This document shows, in pieces, positions 1 to 9,700 of a stretch of DNA of 64,000 bases. Position 1 is the first letter of the stretch; each line of letters opens with the position of its first letter. The notes under the pieces are model-generated. The model saw only the letters and a program-made list of their open reading frames with translations. It was not told the DNA's origin and did not search any database. Source of the DNA: Clostridia bacterium (GTDB taxonomy: Bacteria > Bacillota > Clostridia > Christensenellales > UBA1242); assembly GCA_023228225.1 (NCBI GenBank), contig JALOBO010000008.1, positions 1-64,000 on the forward strand. Direction: 5' to 3'. A program made the translations under genes and the position numbers.

Positions 1-694
1 CTTCGCTCGTTGATTTTTTAATAGCATCGTAACATTTTTGTTGATTGTCTTTGATTATACTTACAATTGGTATCCATTCAAAAAATGATTTCCACTCTGC
101 AAGGAGTGCCGTTTGCCAAAGCCTGCCCATTCTTCCGTTACCATCTTGAAAAGGGTGAATAAACTCAAATTCATAATGAAATACGCTTGATTTAATAAGC
201 ATATTGCTTTTACTTTCTTTTAGCCAGTCAAACAACGCTATCATTTGAACTGGAACAAATTCCTGTGGTGTACCCATATGAATAAGTTTACCATTAGAAT
301 TATATACTCCAACCTGTGTTGTTCTAAATTGCCCAACCTGAGCAACCAACCCTTTCATCATAACCGCATGTACTTCTAGTAACTTATCAACATTAAATAC
401 ATCTAAGTTTTTTATTTGTTTATATGCCTCAAAGGCATTTTTTACTTCCTGAATATCTTCTTGTGGACCCAAAACTCGCTTTCCATTAATAACATCTTCC
501 ACCTGTGCAATCGTTAATGTATTGTTTTCAATTGCCAAAGAAGAATGAATGGACTTTATTCTACTTATCCTTCTTAGTCTAGGAAGTTTTTCTAAATCAT
601 TAATTGCGTTAAGATGCCCAAGTTGCTCCATTATTTCTGAAACTAGTACTAACATATCATCTGTAATATCATAGGGTGGATTATATTTATCCAT
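1..694 (-). CDS. Fic family protein (3' end beyond window)
   Basis: Translating the minus strand from the ATG at 694 gives 231 residues with no stop before the window edge. The Fic core HPFQDGNGRMGR is present at about residues 180-191, which is the catalytic motif of Fic AMP-transferases. An N-terminal segment S52-LAI-E56-N57 fits the inhibitory [S/T]xxxE[G/N] motif, so this looks like an intrinsically autoinhibited Fic protein with a Fic_N-type N-terminus. The start is supported by GGAGGT at 698-703 and a promoter just upstream. Fic proteins usually transfer AMP to a hydroxyl of a target protein; the target here is unknown. A second, broken fic gene lies directly upstream on the same strand. 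The C-terminal part (often a winged helix) is not visible. Confidence 0.9.
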   Translation of the reverse strand, partial: MDKYNPPYDITDDMLVLVSEIMEQLGHLNAINDLEKLPRLRRISRIKSIHSSLAIENNTLTIAQVEDVINGKRVLGPQEDIQEVKNAFEAYKQIKNLDVFNVDKLLEVHAVMMKGLVAQVGQFRTTQVGVYNSNGKLIHMGTPQEFVPVQMIALFDWLKESKSNMLIKSSVFHYEFEFIHPFQDGNGRMGRLWQTALLAEWKSFFEWIPIVSIIKDNQQKCYDAIKKSTSE

Positions 695-717
695 AATACC
701 TCCAAAATAATTAACTA

Positions 718-747
718 ATTATAAAACATATTCTTATACTGTGTCAA
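718..747 (-). promoter_or_regulatory. Promoter of the first fic gene
   Basis: Reading the minus strand, -35 TTGACA (742-747) and -10 TATAAT (718-723) are both consensus with an 18-base spacer. The predicted start lies about 15 bases before the GGAGGT ribosome site. Confidence 0.8.
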
Positions 748-749
748 TC

Positions 750-785
750 ATCTTACATATTATCTTACATACTATCTTGTGTATT
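750..785. repeat. Three 12-bp tandem repeats upstream of the fic promoter
   Basis: The units atcttacatatt (750-761), atcttacatact (762-773) and atcttgtgtatt (774-785) follow each other with period 12, immediately upstream of the -35 box. The third copy is diverged. This could be a regulator-binding array or an AT-rich upstream element; no protein is known to bind it. Confidence 0.55.
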
Positions 786-880
786 TTAAATGATGCGCAA
801 TAAATATTTGGATTGCACTAGTAATCCACACTTTTTATTATATACTAAAAATTTCAATTCTTATGGCAAATCAGGTTTAA

Positions 881-1498
881 TTAGTAGTTTATCTTGAAGT
901 AGTCTAAACACTTTTTGTAGTGGTCTTGGATCGTGAGAATGGTGTCAGCGTGAAAGCCTTTCTCGGTGTCCCAATGTTGCAAACCACGGTAGTAAAAAAC
1001 TTTTAAATCATCGGTTATGATAAAAGGGACAATGTTGTTTGCTAAACATTCTCTAAACATAATTAGTCGTCCAATACGACCGTTGCCATCTTGAAAAGGG
1101 TGTGTACACTCAAATTTTGGATGAAAATTAATGACATCTTCAAGTGTTTTATTTTGAATGGAATTATATTTTTCTAGAAGTGATTTAATTTCTTTTGCAA
1201 CATCTTCGGACATGGTTGTTATTTTGCCACCAACTTCATTAGGAAGTTTCTTGTAACCACCAACAACAAACCAGTCCTTGCGACTGTCCGATGTGCCAAC
1301 TTTTAACATAAAGTGAAGTTCTTTTATTGTTTTTTCAGTTAATAGTTCTTTTGCATTGTCAATGACAAAATCAATACATCTAAAATGATTTGAAGTTTCA
1401 ATTACATCATCAATATTAATTGTTTCGTTTTAAGCACCGATTGTATTTGTTTCGTAGATAAATCTCGTTTGATCCTCTGTTAATTTGCTCCCCCTCAA
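881..1498 (-). pseudogene. Fic family protein, interrupted by a stop at the inhibitory-helix glutamate
   Basis: The 3' part (881-1309, 142 residues) carries the Fic core HPFQDGNGRIGRL. In the same frame upstream of the ATG at 1309 the homology clearly continues (KTIKELHF, ETINIDDVIE, TRFIYETNTIGA), but a TAA at 1430-1432 breaks it. The intact family reads TIGxEN at this place, where E is the inhibitory glutamate of the [S/T]xxxE[G/N] motif. A single GAA to TAA change explains the stop. The original start is unclear; a TTG at 1496-1498 is the outermost plausible one. Either the gene is dead, or a short Fic core without its inhibitory helix is made from 1309, where only a weak ribosome site is visible. 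The gene lies between the intact fic gene and glyS. Confidence 0.8.
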
Positions 1499-1520
1499 TA
1501 ATACAGATGTTAATATGATG

Positions 1521-1625
1521 TTATTTTGATAGCATGTTTACTATTTCGTCTGCAAATTCACTTTCCGAAGTTATTTTATAATAAGCGTTTTCACTATTTA
1601 ATTTTTCATCTAAGGAGTTTATGGC
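1521..1625 (-). pseudogene. Short coding remnant without a start
   Basis: Between the broken fic gene and glyS the minus strand has 34 open codons ending in TAA at 1521, with protein-like composition (contains SEFADEIVNMLSK). A TAG stands directly before it and no start codon is seen. It may be the C-terminal remnant of a gene lost from this site. The family is not recognised and it could be chance. Confidence 0.25.
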
Positions 1626-1660
1626 CTAAACATTATTTTAACATAATTTTTTCAATTAAC

Positions 1661-3052
1661 TTAAACCTCAATTTTTTCTTCAATGTACGATTTAACTTGA
1701 TTGACTTTTATCACTATTTGTTTCATTGTATCTCTATCTCTAATAGTGATTGTTTCATTTTTTATTGTGTCCTCATCTACCGTTATACAAAATGGGGTCC
1801 CTGAAATATCTTGTCTTCTATACCTCTTTCCAATGCTTCCAGCATCATCATATGATACAGTAAAATATTTAACCAAATGCGAAAAAATTTCATTTGCTTT
1901 TTCGCTATGCAGTTTTTTATTAAGTGGCAACACAGCAACTTTATATGGCGCTAACGCGGGATGCAATTTCATAATCTCTCTTATTGATTTATCTGCAAGT
2001 TCTTCTACACAATAAGCCTCTAACAAGAATGCTAGTATCATTCTGTCGCAACCAACTGAAGATTCAATAACATAAGGTATAAATCTTTCATTTGTATCTA
2101 TATCAAAATATTCCATCAAAACTTTTGAGCATTCTTGATGTCGTGACAAATCATAATTTGTTCTATTGTGAATGCCCCACAATTCATTCCAACCCATAGG
2201 AAACTTATAATAAATATCGCAAGCAGCCTTGGCATAATGTGCTAATTTATCATGGTTATGAAATTTTAAATGTTTAGGATCAATACCTAAATTTACTAAA
2301 AAGTCAAAAGCGTATTGTTTGTGATAACTATAAATTTCTTCATCAGTTCCGCTTTTACAAAACATTTGATGTTCCATTTGCTCAAACTCAATCGTCCTAA
2401 AAATAAAATTTCCTGGTGTAATTTCATTTCTAAATGCTTTACCTATTTGTCCTATACCAAATGGAAGTTTTGTTCGCATAGCCCGTTGTACATTTAAAAA
2501 GTTTACAAACTCGCCTTGCGCTGTTTCTGGTCTTAAATAAATTGTGGTCTTACTTTCAGTTGTGACACCCCTATTTGTTTCAAACATTAAATTAAATTCA
2601 CGAATGTTAGTAAAATTTGTGGATTTACATCTTGGACATTTAATATTTTTATCTTTAATAAAATTCAACATTTCTTCATGAGACATAACATCAGTGTTTA
2701 CAGTATCATTAAATTCTTTGATCAAGTTATCCGCTCTAAAACGAGATTTGCAGTCCTTACAATCAATTAATGGATCACTAAATGAACCTACATGTCCAGA
2801 AGCCTCCCAAACGCGTGGATTCATTAATATTGCAGCATCAACGCCATAACTATTTTTATTTTCTGTAACAAACTTTTTCCACCAAATTTTTTTAACATTA
2901 TTTTTTAATTCTATTCCAAGTGGACCGTAATCCCATGTGTTTGCTAACCCATCATAGATTTCACTGCCTTGGAAAATAAAACCGTATTGTTTACATAAAT
3001 TCACAATAGTGTCCATTTTAATTTTTGGCTCTTCTTTAATTTCATCGCTCAT
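1661..3052 (-). CDS. glyS: Glycyl-tRNA synthetase, alpha2 type
   Basis: 463 residues, the usual length for the homodimeric class II enzyme that charges tRNA-Gly with glycine in the cytoplasm. The N-terminal IFQGSEIYDGLANTWDYGPLG block is diagnostic. A zinc-binding region with CKDC and CPRC pairs (about residues 98-143) follows. Class II motif 2 (GKAFRNEITP) and motif 3 (SSVGCDRMILAFL) are visible, with the anticodon-binding domain at the C-terminus. The start is supported by AGAGGGG at 3059-3065. No T-box leader is seen in the short 5' region, unlike many Firmicutes glyS genes; the gene has a plain promoter. It is monocistronic, with the fic remnants downstream. Confidence 0.97.
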   Translation of the reverse strand: MSDEIKEEPKIKMDTIVNLCKQYGFIFQGSEIYDGLANTWDYGPLGIELKNNVKKIWWKKFVTENKNSYGVDAAILMNPRVWEASGHVGSFSDPLIDCKDCKSRFRADNLIKEFNDTVNTDVMSHEEMLNFIKDKNIKCPRCKSTNFTNIREFNLMFETNRGVTTESKTTIYLRPETAQGEFVNFLNVQRAMRTKLPFGIGQIGKAFRNEITPGNFIFRTIEFEQMEHQMFCKSGTDEEIYSYHKQYAFDFLVNLGIDPKHLKFHNHDKLAHYAKAACDIYYKFPMGWNELWGIHNRTNYDLSRHQECSKVLMEYFDIDTNERFIPYVIESSVGCDRMILAFLLEAYCVEELADKSIREIMKLHPALAPYKVAVLPLNKKLHSEKANEIFSHLVKYFTVSYDDAGSIGKRYRRQDISGTPFCITVDEDTIKNETITIRDRDTMKQIVIKVNQVKSYIEEKIEV

Positions 3053-3102
3053 TGTATACCCCTCTAATTTCTTTGCGGTGTAATGATTTAATATTTTAAG
3101 TT

Positions 3103-3131
3103 ATTATATCATATTCAAAATATTATGTAAA
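3103..3131 (-). promoter_or_regulatory. Promoter of glyS
   Basis: On the minus strand, -35 TTTACA (3126-3131), a 17-base spacer and -10 TATAAT (3103-3108). The predicted 5' leader is only about 45 bases, leaving no room for a T-box. Confidence 0.8.
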
Positions 3132-3330
3132 TTAAATTATAAAATTAGAGATATGTGATTTAAGTTTCTGTTATGTAATATTCAACGGCAAACTATCTAA
3201 TTTATAATAAATTATGGCTATGATTACCTATGCATATTAAAAACAATTATTAATTCGTATAATATTAGCAAAAAATAGAATTTTTTTATATCGTTGAAAT
3301 TAAAATGATATTTTTGTCAAAAATAATTAT

Positions 3331-4824
3331 ATGACAGATAAACTAAATAATTATAATAAAAAAAGAAATTTTAATAAAACAACAGAGCCAAAAGGAAAAG
3401 CAACAAAAAAAATTACAAAACCAATTTTTAAATTTGTAGTGCAACATCACATTGCAAGCAGAGATCATTTTGATTTTCGTTTGGAATGGAATGGCGTTCT
3501 TTTAAGCTGGGCTGTGCCAAAAGGTCCATCATATAATTCTGATGATAAGCGACTAGCAATACGAGTGGAAGATCACCCGACTGATTATGCCGGTTTTGAG
3601 GGTATAATTCCGCAAGGTCAGTACGGAGGCGGAACGGTTATGTTATGGGACGAAGGAAGTTGGGTGCCATATGGTAGCGTAAATCAGGGCTTAAAAAATG
3701 GAACATTAAAATTTGTACTTAACGGTAAAAGGCTTATGGGCAAATGGGCATTAATAAAAATTAAAACTGACAACAATAAACAAGATAACTGGCTTTTAAT
3801 AAAAGAAAAGGACCAATTTCAAAACAATCAAAATATATCAAATTTTAGTACTAGTATTAAAACTGGGCGCACAATGGCGCAAATAGAAAAAAATGAAGAA
3901 ATAGTTAAAAATCCTTTTGTAAAAATTGGCAAACAACTTGATAAAGTAACTGATGACAATATAACAATCAGTATAGAAGGCATAGATATTACCAACCCTA
4001 GTAAAATTATGTTTAACAATACAAATATTAAAAAAATAGATATCGTCAAGTATTATGTAAAAGTGGCAAAAAGAATGCTTCCCTATTTACAAAATCGAAT
4101 AGTCAGTGTTATTAGGTGTCCCAAAGGAAGCGGACAAAGTTGCTTTTTTAAAAAGCACCCTGCTGGCACTAGTAAAGGAATTGTTTCTATTAAAGTAAAG
4201 AATGGTAAAAACGCAGATGAGGAGTATTTTTATATTAACAGCATTTACGGGGTTATTTTTGAAGCACAAATGAATACAATAGAATTTCATACTTGGGGTA
4301 GCACGGTAAACAGTTTGGAATATCCTGATATAATGGTTTTTGATCTTGACCCAGATGAAGGAATGGATTTAAAAAAAATCCGTCAAGGCGTAAAGGATTT
4401 AAAAAGCATACTAACAGAACTTTCGCTAAAATCATTTTTAAAAACAAGTGGTGGAAAAGGCTATCATATAGTAGTTCCTTTTAAGCCTTCGGTAAACTGG
4501 GACACTTTTTATAAATTTGCAAAAAATATAGCAAAAATAATGGAGCAAAAATGGCCTGAGCGTTACACGAGCAATATCAAAAAAATTAATCGTATAAATA
4601 AAATTTTTGTAGATTGGCAACGTAATGGTCGTGGTGCCACAACAGTTGTACCTTATTCGTTAAGGTCAAAAGTCGGCACAACGGTTTCAATGCCCATATC
4701 GTGGAAAGAATTAGGCACAATAGCACCAAACGGAATCAATATTGAAATCGCGTTAGAAAGATTAAAAAAACCAGACCCATGGAAAAATTTTTATAAAATT
4801 AATCAAAAATTAAAGCCGGATTAA
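3331..4824 (+). CDS. LigD-type 3'-phosphoesterase and polymerase fusion, no ligase domain
   Basis: 497 residues. Residues about 35-160 form a LigD 3'-phosphoesterase domain: H40, H46, D48 and R50 in QHHIASRDHFDFRL, and a later H in EDHPTDYAGFEG, match the catalytic residues that trim 3' ends. Residues about 205-490 match the LigD primase-polymerase domain: FDLDPDE carries the metal-binding Asp pair, KTSGGKGYHIVVP follows, and DWQRNGRGATTV gives the third acid. Bacterial LigD proteins process and fill broken ends during Ku-dependent end joining. Here the ATP-dependent ligase domain is absent and the order is phosphoesterase then polymerase. No ku or ligase gene is in the window. The N-terminal 30 residues are Lys/Asn-rich. 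No strong ribosome site precedes the ATG, so the start is moderately supported. Confidence 0.9.
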   Translation: MTDKLNNYNKKRNFNKTTEPKGKATKKITKPIFKFVVQHHIASRDHFDFRLEWNGVLLSWAVPKGPSYNSDDKRLAIRVEDHPTDYAGFEGIIPQGQYGGGTVMLWDEGSWVPYGSVNQGLKNGTLKFVLNGKRLMGKWALIKIKTDNNKQDNWLLIKEKDQFQNNQNISNFSTSIKTGRTMAQIEKNEEIVKNPFVKIGKQLDKVTDDNITISIEGIDITNPSKIMFNNTNIKKIDIVKYYVKVAKRMLPYLQNRIVSVIRCPKGSGQSCFFKKHPAGTSKGIVSIKVKNGKNADEEYFYINSIYGVIFEAQMNTIEFHTWGSTVNSLEYPDIMVFDLDPDEGMDLKKIRQGVKDLKSILTELSLKSFLKTSGGKGYHIVVPFKPSVNWDTFYKFAKNIAKIMEQKWPERYTSNIKKINRINKIFVDWQRNGRGATTVVPYSLRSKVGTTVSMPISWKELGTIAPNGINIEIALERLKKPDPWKNFYKINQKLKPD

Positions 4825-4955
4825 AACAAACCCTGAATTAAAAGACTATTTTTTTAATTAAAATGCTTATATTACCATTTTGCTTTATTTTATTCTTTAT
4901 TTAGACTATAATAAAAACATAAATAAATTTAGTTAATTACCTCGGGAGTTTTTAT

Positions 4956-5477
4956 ATGAATGATTTTATAAATATGCAATTAATGCAAGAAAATGATGAA
5001 GATGATGAAAACATTAAAAAAATTTTTGCAATAAACTTAAAAAATTGTAAAGAACGAGGTGAATGCCCAACATGCAATAATTTTTTATATCATAATATTT
5101 ACATAACAGATAAAGATTTGATTTTATTTGAAAATGAAATATTTTTAGTAATTTTAGAAAAATATCCACGCCGAAGCGGACATACTATTTTAATAATAAA
5201 AGAGCACCATGAAGATATAAGTGAAATGCCAAAATCAATTATTGGTAATTTATATGATATTAGTGCAAAAATTATAAACGCACTAAAAACTGTGTTAAAA
5301 GCAAAAAAAGTTTATTTTGTAACAATGTGTGATGGAGGACGCAACCACTTGCATTTTCAGTTTATACCTAGATTTGAAGATGAAAACCATGGTTCTAGTG
5401 TATTTGTAAGCCCAAGAATGAGTGTGAAAAAAGATCGCACTATAATTGCACAATTAAAAAATATAATCAATAATTAA
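4956..5477 (+). CDS. HIT-superfamily nucleotide hydrolase or transferase
   Basis: 173 residues. The signature near residue 130 is NHLHFQF, so the final histidine of the HxHxH triad is a glutamine, as in the GalT and Ap4A phosphorylase branch of the HIT fold. A Cys pair (GECPTCNN, about residues 42-49) may bind a metal. HPRRSGH-type features appear as KYPRRSGHTILI in the middle. The likely role is hydrolysis or transfer on a nucleotide phosphoanhydride or sugar nucleotide; the substrate cannot be read from sequence. GGGAG stands just upstream of the ATG. The first 25 residues are strongly acidic. It is followed on the same strand by a broken transporter gene. Confidence 0.8.
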   Translation: MNDFINMQLMQENDEDDENIKKIFAINLKNCKERGECPTCNNFLYHNIYITDKDLILFENEIFLVILEKYPRRSGHTILIIKEHHEDISEMPKSIIGNLYDISAKIINALKTVLKAKKVYFVTMCDGGRNHLHFQFIPRFEDENHGSSVFVSPRMSVKKDRTIIAQLKNIINN

Positions 5478-5546
5478 TTTAATTTAAATTAATTACTTAA
5501 TAAAAAATTATTATATATTTAAATTATATTTTAAGGATACAAACAG

Positions 5547-6696
5547 ATGAAAAACAGTAATTTAATTTTTTTACACAGATTGATTTATGCCTTTGGCAAC
5601 GCAATGATTAAAGTTTATATCCCAATTATTATTTTAAAACAAACAAATAATGTATTGTTATCGTTTTTGTATTTAGCGATTTTCTCTTTAATGTCTGGAT
5701 TGTTAACAAATATACTTCGGTTTTCTATACAAAAAAATAATATTTTTTATATAATAATTCAAATAATCCCAATGGTTGCAATTCCCATAATTATTGCATT
5801 TGCTCCAATGAATATACTGTGTGTTTTGTTAATTGCAATTTTATCTGGAATTGCTAATGGTTTATATTTTCCTTCATTAAACTACCTGTTTGCTAAGTTG
5901 GATAAAAATAACAATGCTGGAAAGTATGAAATTGGTAAAGATTTAGGTGAAGTGGCATTTTTACTTGTTAGCGGATTTATTTTAGGTTCCTCTTTATCTA
6001 ATTCAATTTTAATTGTTTGTGGAATGGCTGTTATTTTTTATTTATGCTCAATTATTCCACTGTTTTTTTGCTATAAATCTTTAAAAGAATTTATCAATGA
6101 AAACACTACTCATATACCTTTAATTGAAACTCACAAAAAATTAAAGCCCTATGATATAATGTTTGCCACTATGGGCTACATGCAGATGATAATTCAATGT
6201 GTTATACCTATATATTTATATAAAATAAATGTGAATATAGAATCCATTGCTATTGTCCTTGCTACTATCGGTTTAGGCAAAGTTTTTATTAATTATCTAG
6301 CGCAAAAACTTACCGATAAGAAAAAAATATTATTGTGCTGTACAATTGCAAGTATAATGTTTAAGTAGTTGCGTTGCCATTATTCTAATACAGGTTGGCG
6401 TTGCAATTTATATATTGAGTGTTATTTTAGGTTTAACCTTTCCACTTATGCATGTTTCTACTTTCTCATTATATTGCAAGGATTTAGAATTTAATGGTAA
6501 AGTGGCTGATGGGATTGTGTTAAGAGAAATGTATATTTTTTATCCTAGGGCAATATTATTTACTGTATTTATATTCGTACCGAGTTTTTTATTAATGTTT
6601 AACATTGGTATTATTAGTGGAATTATTTTTCCATTTGCTGTTAAAACACGATTAAAAAAGAACGAACAATTTATAAACCAAATTAAAATAAAATAG
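5547..6696 (+). pseudogene. MFS-type transporter split by a frameshift near 6360
   Basis: The first frame runs from the ATG at 5547 and stops at 6366-6368 after 273 residues of hydrophobic, multi-helix sequence. Homology continues without a break in another frame from about 6361 (LSSCVAIILIQVGVAIYILS) to the stop at 6696. Removing one T from the TTT at 6360-6362 joins them into a protein of about 383 residues with roughly 11-12 membrane segments, the normal size of a major facilitator permease. The substrate is unknown. The lesion is a single-base indel in a short T run, so either a recent inactivation or a sequencing or assembly error explains it. No second ribosome site is seen at the joint. 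Confidence 0.8.
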
Positions 6697-6768
6697 GTAG
6701 TTTTAAATTAAAAATTAATTTTTAGTCCAATCTTTTGGGGTATACCCAATTCTACTGATGGATTTTTA

Positions 6769-9700
6769 TCATTCTTCTGGCACTGGGTCTACAATAGGTG
6801 GCAGTGGAATTACACGCATACCAGTTGGTGTAAATTTAATATCTACATTAGTTTGTTCTAGTGCTGATTTTAGATAACTATTTGTATTATTAGCAAATAG
6901 TGTCTTTAATCCTTCATAACCATCTACTTTTAATAAATCATACAATTGAGGCATTAATTCCTCTTCTGTAAATCTATCCGTCTTTTTTATGTGTGCTTCA
7001 ACATTAGTGGCTGTAATTATATCTCCCACTAATGTAGCCTGCATACTTATTGTAATATACATATATTTTGGTAATGTGTTTAAAAATACAAGCAACCCGC
7101 CAATAACTGGAAATCTTTTTATATCTGCTTTAAAAATAAACGAACTATTTATTGTAGTTTCATTAACATACTCAATATTTAAGCATGTAAGCGTTAAGAC
7201 AGGCATTCCATTAATAACGTTTTCCTCGTGAACTCTGATAAAGTTGGCAAATAACGCTGCAATTTCTGAATTTGTGCATTCAAACTCTTGTGTTATTTCA
7301 AATATCTTGGCTATTAACTTTGTTTTGTCTATATCGCCAGTGGTACTATTAAAAATATCTATGCCGGCGGCAATAACTTTGGCCTTTGCCGAATCGAAGT
7401 CTGCACTTGTAAACGACCCATTAATCATCTCGCCATCTTTTACTATCGTAGCAATTAAGGTTGGATACATACCACTGATGCACCACCATTTTTCATCACT
7501 AAAACTTAAAGAATTAAATGTTGTCCATTCAACAAATATTTCATCGCTTATTCCAGTTGTTAGTTCATTCCAATTAATAATAAATTTATCGGAAATACCT
7601 TGACCATAAGTTATGCCATCATTATATACCACATTAGAAAATCTGTTTTTTTCGGAAGCATTTTTAGTAACATTACTATAAATACTGCTATTTGTGTACA
7701 AGTATGATGTTCCACCTGCACTAGTATTCATCACACTAATTACAAGAGTATATTCTACATAGTTGGCAGAATCGGTTACAGCGTAAATGCCTGATATTTC
7801 TGATGCTCCGTCCATAGTATACATATTAGACACAGTATAACAATTAGCGATAAGCGCACTGGCCATACTAAAAAACCCTACTAGTCCACCACCACGATAA
7901 GCACTAATTTCATTATTAGAGTATGATTCATACAATTTTCCCGAAAGTTTACCAGCAATACCACCTACATAATGTCCGGTAACTGAGGCTTCTGCAAAAC
8001 TATAACTAATTATTCCGCCGGTTTGATAGCCAACAAGTCCCCCAGCATATCCCGCTAATATGTTATAGTTTTGAATAACATAACCCGCAAGAGTGTAACA
8101 ACTTTCAATTATTCCATTACTCTGCCCAACAAGTCCACCGATATATTGTGTGCTAGTGCTTGCACTTCGGCCTACTAAAAATGTAATATTAGTTTTTGTG
8201 TAGCATTTAATTACGCTTGTTGTGTCAGAAGTATAGCCTACAAGTCCACCTACACTAACGGTTTTGTTAACCATTGGTATCATAATTTTAACATTATCTA
8301 CATAGCAACCTTCATATAAATCCTGTCCGCCGATTGTACTGCTGTTTGCATAACCAATAAGCCCACCTACATTATAATAGCCAGAAACAGGGATTACATA
8401 TTGCGTCTCTATTACTGACTCGGTAATATTATTACCAGTGGCTCCAATAACTGCACTATTAGTAACAATTGCACTTTCTATTGCACCCGCTATCGCTCCC
8501 GCATTAGCGCCAGAACAAATATTAACATTTTCTATAATTAAACCATCAATAACAGCGCCTTCGCCAACATAACCAAAAAATCCTGCATACTCATAGTAAT
8601 TTGTTATTGTTAAATTTTTTATTTTGCCTTCACTTTCAACATAAAACGTGCCAGTAAAAGGTTTTGTTTTTGTGCCAATAGGTACCCAATTAATCCCAGT
8701 TAAATCTAATTCTTCTATTAGCACGTAGTCGCCATCTAAATTTTGTCTAATAGCATTTAAATCTGAAATAGACACTATTGAATTTGCAAGTTTTAGTGTT
8801 TGTATATCATCAGCAACTGTTTGTCCAGTGTATTTTAAAGTAGGAAAACCGTTGTTATTAGCATTATTAATTGACCAAACTTTAACAAAGTTCCAGTAGA
8901 TAATTGTATTTAAATTATTTCTGTAAGAAATATAACTATTTGTATCTTTTAATTCTGTACTAGTTTTGCCTTGTACAGTAAAATAACTATAATACCAATC
9001 TTCTGTATCTTCATCATCGTAGTCACTTAAATTACCTATGCCTGTTAATCCAATATTTACCTCGTTATTATAATAATTACCAGATATTCTATTGACATAT
9101 AAAGCCGTTTGGTTGCCTTGTTCGGCATAAGGGTGATTAATATTTGTACCAATAACCACGCCTGCAAAAGTACTCTCGGCGGTTTGTCCTAATAGGTATG
9201 TACTTGAATATGTATTTTTTATAGTGGCATCTAAAAATAATGTGCCACTTGCTATATACTCATTAACACCTGAAATTCCGCCAATATAACTACTCTCGTT
9301 AAAAATATTAATGGTATTATTTGATGAATAAGAATTTATAACAATTCCACCTAAATTATAGCCAGTGATACCGCCCGCATAAGATAATGCATCGCCTGTT
9401 AAATCGATATTAACAGTAGAGGATACTCTGTCAATTCTAGCAACTCCATCGTAAGACTCTTCAATAATTTTGGTTTCGTTTTTACCAGCGATTCCACCCA
9501 CGCACGCACCCGCAAAAGTAGAAGTAATATCACCCATTGCACTACTACGCTCAATATTGCCGTAATTAATACCGGTAAAGGCGCCCGCGTAGGCAAATGA
9601 ACCATTTATATTAACATTTGTTAGATGCAATTTTGTTATTTTCGCACCAGTGGATAGTGAACAAAACAAACCTGCACTAGTCAAGTTTTCAGTGTCGTTT

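Noticed and set aside
3053..3330. T-box riboswitch upstream of glyS (also checked at ileS and asnS)
   Set aside because: The predicted leaders are 35-50 bases, with no T-box sequence and no terminator/antiterminator pair.
3331..4824. A complete Ku/LigD end-joining locus
   Set aside because: No ku gene and no ligase domain are present in the window.
9399..9605. A separate gene inside the GLUG gene
   Set aside because: It is an out-of-frame stretch within clear, continuous GLUG repeats, without a ribosome site.
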